The notes: a model not told the origin generated them from the sequence alone. 64,000 bases of DNA from Sunxiuqinia sp963678245 (GCA_965140765.1 OZ223309.1:2170001-2234000), one strand, 5' to 3'. Counted from the first letter of the stretch, positions 52,956 to 62,698 are shown. Translations and numbers: made by a program.

Positions 52956-53825
52956 ATGGAAAAGGTAATAGATATTGGACAATATATTGAGGTAGCCGTA
53001 GATTGGCTTACCGAGAATTTGCACGGACTGTTTGATCTCATTAAAAATTTAGGAAATGGTTTTATTGAAGGCTTTGAATGGATTTTAATGGGTATTCCAT
53101 TTTTTGTTGTTATTGGGCTGCTAACCATTTTGGCATATTTAAAAGTAGGAAAAGGAACTGCCATTTTTACCCTAGCGGGCATGGTATTAATTTACTTAAT
53201 GGGGTTCTGGGAGGAAACAATGGAAACTTTAGCGTTAATTTTTGTTTCTACCATAATTGCTTTGGTGCAAGCTATACCCATCGGAATTTGGGCGGCTAAA
53301 AAGCCTGGGGTAAATCGTGTTGTACGTCCTATTTTGGACTTTATGCAGACGATGCCCGCTTTTGTTTACTTGATTCCGGCAGTGCTATTTTTTAGTATTG
53401 GAAAACTACCTGGTGCTTTTGCAACAGTTATTTTTGCCTTACCACCTGCAGTGCGTTTAACAACCTTAGGCATCCAGCAAGTACCTCCCGATTTAGTGGA
53501 GGCAGCACGCGCTTTTGGTGCTACAAACCGTCAAATACTTACCAAAGTAGAGCTGCCATTAGCTACAAACACAATATTGGCAGGCGTCAACCAAACAATT
53601 ATGATGGCCTTATCAATGGTAGTTATTGCTGGAATGATTGCTGCCGGTGGCCTGGGAGAAAAGGTACTTGAGGGTATTAATAATCTTAATATAGGACTTG
53701 GATTTGAAAGTGGTTTTGCCGTGGTTATTCTAGCTATCGTTTTAGATCGAATAACACAGGCTTTGGGCCAAAAAAATGAAAATAGTCCGCTCAGTAAACT
53801 GAGGATGAAATTCAAGAAAAAATAA
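52956..53825 (+). CDS. proW: Glycine betaine/proline ABC transporter permease
   Basis: 289-residue inner-membrane permease with about six hydrophobic segments. The N-terminal region includes WILMGIPFFVVIGLLTI. The EAA loop is DLVEAARAFGATNRQILTKV, and VIAGMIAAGGLGEKVLEGI matches OpuAB/ProW. Only 1 bp separates it from the ATPase gene, so translation is probably coupled. Confidence 0.93.
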   Translation: MEKVIDIGQYIEVAVDWLTENLHGLFDLIKNLGNGFIEGFEWILMGIPFFVVIGLLTILAYLKVGKGTAIFTLAGMVLIYLMGFWEETMETLALIFVSTIIALVQAIPIGIWAAKKPGVNRVVRPILDFMQTMPAFVYLIPAVLFFSIGKLPGAFATVIFALPPAVRLTTLGIQQVPPDLVEAARAFGATNRQILTKVELPLATNTILAGVNQTIMMALSMVVIAGMIAAGGLGEKVLEGINNLNIGLGFESGFAVVILAIVLDRITQALGQKNENSPLSKLRMKFKKK

Positions 53826-53840
53826 TTAAAAAGAATTATC

Positions 53841-54704
53841 ATGAAAGTAAAAGCATTATTCTTAGCAGTTTTAACTCTGGCATTGAGTAGCTGCAATTCT
53901 GGAAAAAAGAAAGCTGAAGAAGCTGAAAAAGAAATAACAATGGCCTATGTTGATGGATGGGCATCAGGGGTAGCTATGACACACGTTGCTCAAGTTATTT
54001 TAGAGCAAAATGGCTATAACGTAGATACAAAAGCTGCTGCTGTCGATTTGGTCTATGCATCAATGGCTCAGGGTGATGTTGATGTATTTATGGAAGCCTG
54101 GTTGCCTGTTACACACGGAGAAAAGGTGAAAAAATTTGGTGATAAAATCGTTAGCTTAAATGTTAATACTGACCAAGCACGTCTTGGATTAGTTGTACCT
54201 AAATATGTTACAATAAATTCTATTGAAGAATTGAATGATATAGCTGATAAATTTGATGGTAAAATTATCGGTATTGAGAAAGGTGCTGGTATTACCGGCA
54301 TGACGGATCAAGCTATTGAAGAATATGAATTAACCAATATAGACCAATTAAATTCTTCAGGTATTGCTATGCTAAGTGAATTGACAAAAGCAATTAAAGA
54401 AGAGCGCGATATAGTTGTTGCCCTTTGGGCTCCTCACTGGGCGTTTGGCCGTTTCGATCTTAAATTCTTAGACGATCCAAAGAAAGTATATGGTGAAACA
54501 GAGCGTATTGAAACTTTCGCCCGTGCTGGTTTTGCAGAAGAGGATCCATGGGCTGGTGAATTTTTCAAAAACTTCCATTTAAATGATTCTGAAGCGGGTG
54601 CTATATTAGCTTTTTTTAAAGATGGTGGAAATGACAGATACGCTACAGCTAAAAAGTGGGTAGCAGAAAACCAAGATATTGTAAACAGGTGGTTACCTGA
54701 ATAA
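53841..54704 (+). CDS. proX: Glycine betaine-binding lipoprotein
   Basis: 287 residues with a lipoprotein signal (LAVLTLALSSCNSGKK). The OpuAC-like binding domain starts at ITMAYVDGWASGVAMTHVAQ and has VDVFMEAWLPVTHG, KIIGIEKGAGITGMTDQA and VVALWAPHWAFG. The Trp residues (W near WAS, WLP and WAPHW) are those expected in the aromatic cage for betaine. Last gene of the four-gene operon; a terminator follows. Confidence 0.92.
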   Translation: MKVKALFLAVLTLALSSCNSGKKKAEEAEKEITMAYVDGWASGVAMTHVAQVILEQNGYNVDTKAAAVDLVYASMAQGDVDVFMEAWLPVTHGEKVKKFGDKIVSLNVNTDQARLGLVVPKYVTINSIEELNDIADKFDGKIIGIEKGAGITGMTDQAIEEYELTNIDQLNSSGIAMLSELTKAIKEERDIVVALWAPHWAFGRFDLKFLDDPKKVYGETERIETFARAGFAEEDPWAGEFFKNFHLNDSEAGAILAFFKDGGNDRYATAKKWVAENQDIVNRWLPE

Positions 54705-54732
54705 TATTACAGAAACCGAACAAATTAGAATT

Positions 54733-54768
54733 CCGGGGGCTTGAATAATGCCTCCGGTATTTTTTTTG
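54733..54768 (+). terminator. Terminator of the porin/betaine operon
   Basis: CCGGGGGC pairs with GCCTCCGG (one G-T pair) around a 9-nt loop and is followed by a run of eight Ts. Confidence 0.9.
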
Positions 54769-54969
54769 CAAGAATTTAGAGTCATTTATCAGCCATAAAG
54801 AAAGTCTGAGACTCTCAGGCTAATAACGTTATCGTGAAAGCAACTCTGTTTGATTTGTCTTGTGTTCCAAATGGTGATAAAAATGCATCCGTTCTACCAA
54901 ACAGGTCTTGACAATCCTTTTAAACTGGGTTTTGCTTTCTTAATTGTGTTTAAATTTCCAACTTTTCCA

Positions 54970-55755
54970 TCACTCGATGATCCGCTTCATTACGCGCATT
55001 TTGTGCGAATAGCGTCTGGTTTCAACATTAAAAATTCCAAACTGGTCAACATTGTCTATGCGTACTTTGCCGGATGCATGGATAATTTTATTTTTCTCCC
55101 AAATGAAGCCAACATGAATGATATTTCCCTCTTCATCATCGAAAAATGCCAAATCCCCGGGCATGGCTTCTTCAACAAACGAAAAAGCGGTTCCTTGAAG
55201 AACTTGCTGGCTGGCATCACGCGAAATCTTTATTCCGGCCTGCTTGTAAATGACCTGAATCAGTCCAGAACAATCAACACCAAAAGGTGAGCGTCCGCCC
55301 CATAAATAAGGTACATTGAAATACATCAAAGCCTGCTGAATGATAAATTTCCGAACATCCTCCGGTTGGTGATACATGAACTTACCCTTCATTTGGTACA
55401 CTTCTCGGTTGATCGAAAATTCTTTTTTATAAGGGCGCCAGCAAGGCAGCGAGCTTCCGGCAACAATCATCATGTTTTGCTCGTCATCAACCGGAACGAT
55501 ATTGAAAATATCAGTACAAACTGCAAAAGGTGAATTCTGTATTTTTTGATAGGATCGATCCGATATTTCTGTGATCATTTTTTGGTCAACCCACCCCTCG
55601 TAATTATCGTATTCGGTTGTCACCCGGCACCATCCCATAAATTGTTCGTGTACTTCAAAATGCTCGCCAAATAAGATTTGACTGGTCATTTCACTCTTCT
55701 CCGAAGGTTCTTTTCGAAGTGGAATAATACTTAATCCGGAGATTCCGTAATTCAT
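54970..55755 (-). CDS. NlpC/P60 (C40) peptidase with SH3-like domains
   Basis: 261 residues, no signal peptide. The N-terminal ~130 residues are one or two bacterial SH3 domains (SIIPLRKEPSEKSEMTSQIL). The C-terminal NlpC/P60 domain has catalytic Cys162 in VDCSGL, His214 in IIHVG and a third His226 in IIHAS. It should cleave gamma-D-Glu-diaminopimelate bonds in murein peptides, probably recycled ones in the cytoplasm, because of the missing export signal. About the size of YkfC-type enzymes. Confidence 0.9.
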   Translation of the reverse strand: MNYGISGLSIIPLRKEPSEKSEMTSQILFGEHFEVHEQFMGWCRVTTEYDNYEGWVDQKMITEISDRSYQKIQNSPFAVCTDIFNIVPVDDEQNMMIVAGSSLPCWRPYKKEFSINREVYQMKGKFMYHQPEDVRKFIIQQALMYFNVPYLWGGRSPFGVDCSGLIQVIYKQAGIKISRDASQQVLQGTAFSFVEEAMPGDLAFFDDEEGNIIHVGFIWEKNKIIHASGKVRIDNVDQFGIFNVETRRYSHKMRVMKRIIE

Positions 55756-55939
55756 ATCTATTTATCAATTAAACTTCTACAATCATGCAACGGCTCAACA
55801 AAACTTAATATTACGCTCAGTATTGGATAAAAAGCAACAGAAAGCCTTAAACATGAAAGAAATTACTAATTTTATTCTTCAAATATATAACTTCAAGATT
55901 AGTTTTATAAGGTCTTGTAAAGTCTTTAAAAAGGTATTT

Positions 55940-58000
55940 ATGAAAAAGTTATTAACGCGTTTAGCTCGCTACTATCACTTTTTTTACATCGCATTCGCTT
56001 TTCTGGCGACCGTATTTCTTCTCTATTTAATTATTCCTGGCGAAAGCCGGTTCAAATACGAGTTTCAGAAGAATGCGCCTTGGCGGCACGAAACATTGAT
56101 GGCTCCCTTTAACTTTGCCATTTTAAAATCGGACGAACAAGTCAAGATTGAAAGAGACTCCGTCAAAAGTAAATTCATCCATTATTTTAATGTAGATACA
56201 CTTGTAGGAATTGCCCAAACAAATAACCTTGCTCAGACTTTAAGCAAACTTGATGTTGACTCTGAAACAGCGAAAAACCTTGAGGATTTCATTTCCCGGT
56301 TATATGATGTTGGGATACTGGAGCAGTCTCCGGAAAACAACCCGGCACTCCAAAACAAGAAACAGCTCATCGTAATTCAAAACAAACTTGCAGAACGCGT
56401 TTTCGTTGCTGATTTATACACATTAAAGTCAGCTTACCAAGAGCTTAGTGATATGCTAAAAGCGACCTTAAAAAGTCGCTTTGATAGCCTCGTTCAAAAA
56501 ACAAACGTAAGTGATTTCATCCGTGCTAATCTGGCATACGATGTAGAATTCAACAAGCAGGAGCTTCAAAATCAAATGGATGAAGTTTCGCTAACTCAAG
56601 GAATGGTGCAAGCCGGAGAACGAATCATTTTCAAGGGAGACATTGTAACTCCCGACAAATACACCATACTGGATTCGCTGAAAAAAACGTACGAAACCAA
56701 GCGAGGACAAAATATTGAACGTTATCTGTTAATCCTGGGAAAGCTCATTTTAATTATTTCGTGCCTGCTCATCCTAATTTTTTACTTGTATTATTTCAGA
56801 CCCGAAATTTTCAAACAAAAACGAAGATTAAGTTTTATCTTGATTATGATTGTACTAATGGTGTTTACTTCACGTTTTGTAAACGACCGCAATTTTGTCA
56901 ATCTCTACCTTGTTCCGTTGGCCATTTTACCAATTCTGTTACGCATCTTTTTCGATTCGAGGACAGCTATTTTCACACTTGTGGTAACCTCTCTTTTAAT
57001 CGGATATTTTGCTCCAAACAATTTCGAATACATCTTTTTAAACCTCTTTGCCGGAATTATTGCAGTTTTCAGTCTCGACAAGCTGCACCGGCGTTCTCAT
57101 TTGGTATTAACGGCTTTGTGGGTATTTATTAGCTATTCTGTTGTCTTTCTGGCTATGTCGATGATCCAGGAAGGAAACATTGACTCAATTCCATGGAAAG
57201 AGCTTGAGTGGTTTGGAGGAAATGCACTACTCATTCTGCTCGCTTATCCGTTGATTTATATTTTTGAAAAGCTTTTTGGTTTTGTTTCTGACGTCACCCT
57301 GATTGAACTGGCGGATACCAACCAACCCTTACTGCGAAAGCTGGCGCATGAAGCTCCCGGAACGTTTCAACACTCGATGCAAATTGCCAATCTTGCTGAA
57401 GAAGTTATTATTCGTATTGGAGGCAATCCATTTTTAGTGCGTGCCGGAGCTTTGTATCACGATATTGGAAAAATGAATCAACCGGCCTTTTTTGTCGAAA
57501 ATCAAGCTGCCGGTATGAGTCCCCATAGTGCTTTGGACAATAAGCAAAGTGCGAAAATAATTATTGATCATGTGACCAACGGGGTAAAAATTGCGCGTAG
57601 AAACAAGCTTCCCGAGATGCTGATCGACTTTATTAGTAGTCATCATGGTACAACACAAGCCAAATATTTCTACACCACCTACAAAAATGATCACCCAAAT
57701 GAAGATGTTGATCCGAAAGAGTTCACCTATCCCGGGCCACCACCCAAAAGCAAGGAAACCAGCGTAGTAATGCTTACTGACGGCATTGAAGCTGCTGCGA
57801 GAGCTTTGAAAGAAAAAACCCATGAGAACTTGCATCAACTCATCGAAAAAATGGTGCGAGATAAGTTGGAGTCCGGTCAATTGGAAAACGCTGATTTAAC
57901 TTTGCGCGACATCCGTATTTTCAAGGAGACGATCATTGAAAAGCTGATGAATATTTATCATGTTCGAATTGAATATCCGGAGGATAATAAAAACAAATAA
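55940..58000 (+). CDS. 7TM-HD phosphodiesterase (PgpH-like, HDIG)
   Basis: 686 residues from ATG 55940. An upstream ATG at 55823 adds 39 residues without the expected membrane topology. Layout: one N-terminal membrane segment (HFFYIAFAFLATVFLLYLII), an extracellular 7TMR-HDED domain (~60-280), seven membrane segments (~290-480), and a cytoplasmic HD domain with GALYHDIGKMNQPAFF (HD pair) and SSHHGTTQAKYFY. This is the architecture of PgpH, which hydrolyses c-di-AMP. The substrate is inferred from architecture only. It is divergent from the NlpC/P60 gene. Confidence 0.88.
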   Translation: MKKLLTRLARYYHFFYIAFAFLATVFLLYLIIPGESRFKYEFQKNAPWRHETLMAPFNFAILKSDEQVKIERDSVKSKFIHYFNVDTLVGIAQTNNLAQTLSKLDVDSETAKNLEDFISRLYDVGILEQSPENNPALQNKKQLIVIQNKLAERVFVADLYTLKSAYQELSDMLKATLKSRFDSLVQKTNVSDFIRANLAYDVEFNKQELQNQMDEVSLTQGMVQAGERIIFKGDIVTPDKYTILDSLKKTYETKRGQNIERYLLILGKLILIISCLLILIFYLYYFRPEIFKQKRRLSFILIMIVLMVFTSRFVNDRNFVNLYLVPLAILPILLRIFFDSRTAIFTLVVTSLLIGYFAPNNFEYIFLNLFAGIIAVFSLDKLHRRSHLVLTALWVFISYSVVFLAMSMIQEGNIDSIPWKELEWFGGNALLILLAYPLIYIFEKLFGFVSDVTLIELADTNQPLLRKLAHEAPGTFQHSMQIANLAEEVIIRIGGNPFLVRAGALYHDIGKMNQPAFFVENQAAGMSPHSALDNKQSAKIIIDHVTNGVKIARRNKLPEMLIDFISSHHGTTQAKYFYTTYKNDHPNEDVDPKEFTYPGPPPKSKETSVVMLTDGIEAAARALKEKTHENLHQLIEKMVRDKLESGQLENADLTLRDIRIFKETIIEKLMNIYHVRIEYPEDNKNK

Positions 58001-58057
58001 ATCAGCAATACAGATTTACAACTTGTTCTTTTTGAACGAAGAGTCGGTAGTTGTCAT

Positions 58058-60115
58058 CTATTTCCAAAAGCGGGTAATTAGCACCTCAGCTGCGATAAAC
58101 AACAGGCCAATCGCTAAAAACAACTGCCATAATTGAATGCCTTCGTTGGCTTCAAGAATTCTGGCTTCAAAATTGGAATTTGTTGCATCAATAACATCGA
58201 ACGACAATAAACCAGCGGCATCAACAGCATTTTCCAACTGTGTGTTTGTTAACTGAGGAGAGGTGGATTCTCTTCGGTTAAAATTGAAAGCCAGGGTACG
58301 AACTTCCCCTTCGCCTTGACTTAAATTGTAAAAGCCTGCTTTTTGAACAACTCCCTGCAAATCGACACGAAACTCGCTGGCTGTCTGATTAATTGATGAA
58401 AGCTGAATTTCCTCATCAGCTTGCATCGGGCTGATTGACAACCCATCGCCCGACATAAATGTTTCGCTTTGTGGTAAGGTGAGAACCAAATCATCAGCAA
58501 TCTCATACTGAATTTGTTGTGGTTCAAAACTATTTAAAGCAATGTTGTAAACCAGCGGCACAAAAATAGCGTGCTTGCTAAAATCAGTCAACTCATCGTT
58601 TAGCGGAAAACTAAAATTATACACACGCCCCTGCCCTTTATGATATTGAGAAACAGCAGTTTGTCCATTGTTAAAATCTACGATGCTCAACTGTGAACTC
58701 TGTGGTCCTACGCGATACCGATAACTCAATTCCACTTCGGGTAAATCGAGGTTTTCCTTTTCATGTAAAAATACATCTTGCAACAACAAGTGATTGAAAT
58801 TGACTTGATTCATTTTCAACTTAACCGAATCAGATCCGGTAATTAAGCCGGCCTCTAATTTCCCGTACAATTTATTATACGAAGCTAAGTCAGCTTGCAT
58901 TCCGGGAAAAATGCCTAACGAGCCTCCCTTTTCAACAAACTGACTTAACGCATTCACCAAGCCTGAACTAAACTTATTTAAGTTGAGTAAATAAATGCAC
59001 TGATACTGATCGAATTCGCTAACTTTTACTTTACTAACTGCCGTTTTTTCAAATCTAATATTTTCATCATCTTCAAAAAGAGCTTCCAGCTTCCGAATAG
59101 CGGGATCCTCAGACTGAAAGATGGCTAACACGTCGTTTTTATCTCGTACGTTATAACTTAAAAAGTATTGATTGTCGTAAACCACCGGGTAATCATCAAG
59201 CTCAACAACTAACCGATGAACCCCAGAACTATTATTTTTATAGACCAACTCCACTATTTGTTCAGTCTCCGCATCAATACTAATATTACTGATTGACTTG
59301 ATGGTGTCATTAACCTTCAATCTGACCGGAATGTCCTGGTAGCTCTGTGACGACAGATTTTTGACACGAGCAAACAAGGTTTCTTCACGCTTCTTTTTAT
59401 GTCCGGGAGTTTCAAACCAGCAACTATCAATCAACAAATTATTAGCAACTTGACTTCCTAAAGGGATCAGGAAAGTTTGAATACTGGTATCCGATTTAAT
59501 TTCTGAAAAATCAGACGTATAACTCTGGAAATCCGAAATCAGATAAATGATGTTATCGGCATTTTCAGTTTGTTTCAGCAGACTATTTTTTAGTTGCTGA
59601 TAGGCTTTCGAAACACTGATAGACAAGGGACCTTCCTGAATTTTGCCAAGTTGAGTGACTAATTGAGTCTGATTGATTAACTGTTGGCGTCCCGGTAGAT
59701 TCTGATTTTCCATCAGGATATAATTTGTCCCAGGCCCATAACTACTGGCAATACTAATAGCTCTGCTTTTAGCTTGCTCAAGCAACATTCCATTATCAGT
59801 TGCTCCCTTCATGCTAAATGAGTTGTCAACATAAAGGGCAACAATCTTTCGGGCCACTTTTCGCTCTTGCTTATTTGTTGGCAAATACGGCTGAGCAAAT
59901 ACAAACACCAATGCCGAAATCGTTAGAATACGGGCAAGGAGAATTAGCAATTGCTTAAGATTGCTTTTTTTTCGGGTATCTTCCTTGACGGCTTTTAAAA
60001 AGTTAACTTGACTGAAATAGACTGTCCTGTACCGTTTAAAATGCAGAAAATGAATCAGTATAGGTAGGCAGATCAACAAAAGTGCCGTCAAAAACTCAGG
60101 ATAGATAAACCTCAT
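58058..60115 (-). CDS. BatA/vWA-domain membrane protein
   Basis: 685 residues. The start MRFIYPEFLTALLLICLPIL, followed by HFLHFKRYRTVYFSQVNFLK, is the BatA N-terminal double-membrane domain, with a second segment at ~58-80. A von Willebrand A-like domain follows (VALYVDNSFSMKG, MIDAS-type DxSxS), then beta-rich modules and a C-terminal membrane segment (LWQLFLAIGLLFIAAEVLI). Related to Bat proteins linked with oxidative-stress tolerance in Bacteroides. Function unknown. It is convergent with the PgpH-type gene. Confidence 0.85.
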   Translation of the reverse strand: MRFIYPEFLTALLLICLPILIHFLHFKRYRTVYFSQVNFLKAVKEDTRKKSNLKQLLILLARILTISALVFVFAQPYLPTNKQERKVARKIVALYVDNSFSMKGATDNGMLLEQAKSRAISIASSYGPGTNYILMENQNLPGRQQLINQTQLVTQLGKIQEGPLSISVSKAYQQLKNSLLKQTENADNIIYLISDFQSYTSDFSEIKSDTSIQTFLIPLGSQVANNLLIDSCWFETPGHKKKREETLFARVKNLSSQSYQDIPVRLKVNDTIKSISNISIDAETEQIVELVYKNNSSGVHRLVVELDDYPVVYDNQYFLSYNVRDKNDVLAIFQSEDPAIRKLEALFEDDENIRFEKTAVSKVKVSEFDQYQCIYLLNLNKFSSGLVNALSQFVEKGGSLGIFPGMQADLASYNKLYGKLEAGLITGSDSVKLKMNQVNFNHLLLQDVFLHEKENLDLPEVELSYRYRVGPQSSQLSIVDFNNGQTAVSQYHKGQGRVYNFSFPLNDELTDFSKHAIFVPLVYNIALNSFEPQQIQYEIADDLVLTLPQSETFMSGDGLSISPMQADEEIQLSSINQTASEFRVDLQGVVQKAGFYNLSQGEGEVRTLAFNFNRRESTSPQLTNTQLENAVDAAGLLSFDVIDATNSNFEARILEANEGIQLWQLFLAIGLLFIAAEVLITRFWK

Positions 60116-60308
60116 TTCATATGATTAAAATTGTTTATTTAAAAGGTACCATATGGAACTCGCATATAAGCATTCTTGTTTGTGCTAGAACTTTTACATG
60201 CTCATTTCATATTACTTAATTATTGAAGACCAAAATTAATGGAATTGTTTAATCGCGAAAACTATTCGTCTCCGATTCAGTTTTTTTAATTCGATCAATA
60301 ATGTTTAT

Positions 60309-60316
60309 TACATTTG
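60309..60316 (+). promoter_or_regulatory. Bacteroidota -7 box for the MerR gene
   Basis: TACATTTG fits TAnnTTTG. It lies 113 bp before the ATG at 60429. The ~310 bp between this gene and the BatA gene hold nothing else that was recognised. Confidence 0.45.
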
Positions 60317-60428
60317 CAAAATTATTAAACAAAACAGAATTATCTCTTGTTAAGCTTAGTAATTCTCGCAAAAGTGAACGTGGAGGAATTAGAGATGATA
60401 TCGGAGAGTTTAATCTAAATTGCGATTA

Positions 60429-61307
60429 ATGAATTACTATAACATAAAAGATCTGGAAACCTTATCAGGTATCAAGGCACATACCATTCGTATATGGGAA
60501 AAGCGCTATGGTTTGCTGGAACCACAACGTTCAACAACAAATATTCGCTACTATAGTGATAATGAGCTACGTAAACTACTCAACGTATCGATGTTGGTGA
60601 AACATGGCTACAAGATCTCGAAAGTTTCAAACTACGAAAACGGTCAAATTCAGAAGGAAGTGCTGAAACTGAATGAGAAATCGCTTCCATCCGAAAGCAT
60701 GATTGATCAGCTTGTGATGCATATGGTGAATTTTGATCATAAAAGCCTTGAAGATTTATTACTTCAGCAAATCAACCAGATTGGGTTTGAAGAAACCTTT
60801 ATGGAAAACATTTTTCCTCTATTTGAAAAAGTTGGTATTTACTGGCAAATTGGAACCATCTTCCCGGCTCAGGAACACTTTGTTTCCAACATCATCCGTG
60901 AATTGCTCATCAAAGAAAGCTCAGGAATTAATAATAACAATTCCACTTCTACCGTTTTGTTTTTTCTAAAGGAGGGTGAAATGCACGAAATCAGCTTGTT
61001 ATTTTATCATTATCTCGCCTTAAAATCGGGCTATAAAACAATTTATCTAGGTCAGAATGTTCCCTTCGAAGATTTGGCCAAAATGGACGGTGTGCAACAG
61101 TTCGATCGAATTTTCACTGCTTTCATTAATGGAATCGATGAAAAAGAATTGGAAAACTACATTGCTGAAATGCATAAAACATTTAAAGGCAAGAAAATCT
61201 TTGTAACTGGTGCTCAAATCTCCGTGGTTAAATCAAAACTCCCTTCCAACTTTAAATTGATTACTGATACAAAAGCGTTTAAGAAATACTTTAGTAGCGG
61301 CTTATAG
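60429..61307 (+). CDS. MerR-family regulator with B12-binding-like domain
   Basis: 292 residues. The N-terminal MerR domain (YNIKDLETLSGIKAHTIRIW and RYGLLEPQRSTTNIRYYSD) is intact. The middle helical domain (~95-170) is the cobalamin-binding cap, with QIGTIFPAQEHFVSNIIRE, and the C-terminal B12-binding domain starts at STVLFFLKEGEMHEISLLFY. The B12 signature ExHxxG reads EMHEIS, so the His is kept but the Gly is replaced. Light- or cobalamin-responsive CarH/LitR-type regulators have this layout. TTG at 60420 is a possible longer start; ATG 60429 is preferred. Its 3' end overlaps the convergent rpiB by 6 bp. Confidence 0.85.
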   Translation: MNYYNIKDLETLSGIKAHTIRIWEKRYGLLEPQRSTTNIRYYSDNELRKLLNVSMLVKHGYKISKVSNYENGQIQKEVLKLNEKSLPSESMIDQLVMHMVNFDHKSLEDLLLQQINQIGFEETFMENIFPLFEKVGIYWQIGTIFPAQEHFVSNIIRELLIKESSGINNNNSTSTVLFFLKEGEMHEISLLFYHYLALKSGYKTIYLGQNVPFEDLAKMDGVQQFDRIFTAFINGIDEKELENYIAEMHKTFKGKKIFVTGAQISVVKSKLPSNFKLITDTKAFKKYFSSGL

Positions 61308-61766
61308 GCTGCTCGCATACTTTTCGCCTGACTCGTAGTCGTGTAGTTTCTGAATTCTTCTTAAATGGCGACCGCCCTCAAAGGTTTCGCCTAACCAACG
61401 CTCCACTATTTCAAGAGCCAGTTCTTCAGATACCATCCGACCACCCAGTGCAATCACATTCGCATTATTATGTTGTTTGGCTAAAGTAGCTGATTGTACA
61501 CTCCAGCACAATGCACAACGCACCCCCTTTACTTTGTTTGCAGCAATGGCTTCGCCATTTCCACTTCCGCCAAAAACAATTCCTAAATCTGCTTTATTTT
61601 TGGCAACAGTTTCTGCTGCAGGAATAACAAAATCAGCATAATCTACCGCCTCTTCCGAATCGGTTCCCAAATCAACAACTCGGAAACCTTTATTTGATAA
61701 ATGTTTTTTTACCGCTTCTTTTAGGAGAAATCCGGCATGATCGGTACCTAATGCAATCGTCTTCAT
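61302..61766 (-). CDS. rpiB: Ribose-5-phosphate isomerase B (actinobacterial-type active site)
   Basis: Interconverts ribose-5-phosphate and ribulose-5-phosphate, or a related sugar phosphate. 154 residues from ATG 61766; a longer frame to 61880 overlaps the araC-like gene and is rejected. TDHAGFLLK and VVDLGT are the usual start; the active-site loop is GGSGNGEAIAANK. E. coli RpiB has a catalytic Cys at the position of Ser68 here, while the M. tuberculosis enzyme lacks the Cys and uses a Glu (equivalent to Glu72). HNNANVIALGGRM is typical. Location beside rhamnose genes could mean a role in pentose or deoxy-sugar phosphate metabolism. Confidence 0.92.
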   Translation of the reverse strand: MKTIALGTDHAGFLLKEAVKKHLSNKGFRVVDLGTDSEEAVDYADFVIPAAETVAKNKADLGIVFGGSGNGEAIAANKVKGVRCALCWSVQSATLAKQHNNANVIALGGRMVSEELALEIVERWLGETFEGGRHLRRIQKLHDYESGEKYASSL

Positions 61767-61794
61767 TTTTTTTATAAAATTTGCTATTGAAAAT

Positions 61795-62682
61795 TTATCT
61801 CCTGAACTCAGTTGGGCTCTTCCCCACTTTATTCTTAAACAGGCGGCTAAAATAATGAATAGTTTGGAATCCCAACTCATAACTGATTTCCTTAACGCTT
61901 TTATCGGTCACCAATAAGAGTTCTTTTGCTCTCATTATCTTAAGTTCCAGATGATATTTATGAGGAGCCACTCCGGTATAATTTTTAAACATTTTCCTGA
62001 AGTACGAATAGCCAATATTATATTCCCTCGCCATCAGAGTCATGTCCAATTCTTGATCCACGTTTTGCCTGATTTTAAATCGTGCATCCTCAATAATTCC
62101 TGCAATACGCTTTCCTGTAAATTCCTTTTGCTTTTCGAACGATATTAAGTACCCGAGCATTTTTACAATCAGCCCACTTGCAATCTGCTGAAAACCGGGT
62201 TGTTCTTCCTGAACCAGATCAAACACTTTGTAATAAGTATCAATAATTTCTTCGTGAACCCCAATATGCAAAACGGATTGATTTCCTGCGAATATTGGAT
62301 GTTGAAATAGCTTTCGAGCCATTTCACCATTAAATCCAATATAATGCTCTTGCCAACCTACTGTTTGATTCGGCTGGTATCGGTGCCAAACACCAGGCTT
62401 AATCAGAAAAACACTCCCCTCAAGAAGTGAAAACTCTCCATTTTCTGTTTCTAAAACCCCGTTTCCCTTTGTAATATAGTTAATCTGATATTCTTGTAAA
62501 ACCCGTCCACTATTCCAGTTAAAATAATAACCACTCGGATGCCTTATTGGCGGATAGGGCTGATTTGGTGGAGAAGTATAGGCTCCGGTAACATTCAAAT
62601 AAAGTCCCCAGTGTTGATCTTCTTCTCCGGCAGTTAAATACTTAAAAAAATCCTCCATGTCAGTATCAAAAAGTGCAAACAA
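61795..62682 (-). CDS. AraC-family regulator of the rhamnose operon
   Basis: 295 residues: cupin-type sugar-binding N-terminus (~30-130, YQINYITKGNGVLETENGEF, PGVWHRYQPNQTVGW) and a C-terminal double HTH (TLMAREYNIGYSYFRKMFKN and VKEISYELGFQTIHYFSRLF, KVGKSPTEFRR). Divergent from rhaT across 120 bp, as RhaR/RhaS-like regulators are from their targets, so control of rhaT/rhaM by L-rhamnose is likely. It shares 28 bp of untranslated space with rpiB downstream. Confidence 0.88.
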   Translation of the reverse strand: MFALFDTDMEDFFKYLTAGEEDQHWGLYLNVTGAYTSPPNQPYPPIRHPSGYYFNWNSGRVLQEYQINYITKGNGVLETENGEFSLLEGSVFLIKPGVWHRYQPNQTVGWQEHYIGFNGEMARKLFQHPIFAGNQSVLHIGVHEEIIDTYYKVFDLVQEEQPGFQQIASGLIVKMLGYLISFEKQKEFTGKRIAGIIEDARFKIRQNVDQELDMTLMAREYNIGYSYFRKMFKNYTGVAPHKYHLELKIMRAKELLLVTDKSVKEISYELGFQTIHYFSRLFKNKVGKSPTEFRR

Positions 62683-62698
62683 TCTGCCAGAAAGTGTA

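Noticed and set aside
55823..58000. PgpH-like protein starting at ATG 55823
   Set aside because: The extra 39 residues are basic and polar and precede the normal first membrane segment; ATG 55940 is preferred.
61302..61880. RpiB starting at 61880
   Set aside because: The extension lies inside the AraC gene on the same strand and has no similarity to RpiB; ATG 61766 gives the usual N-terminus.
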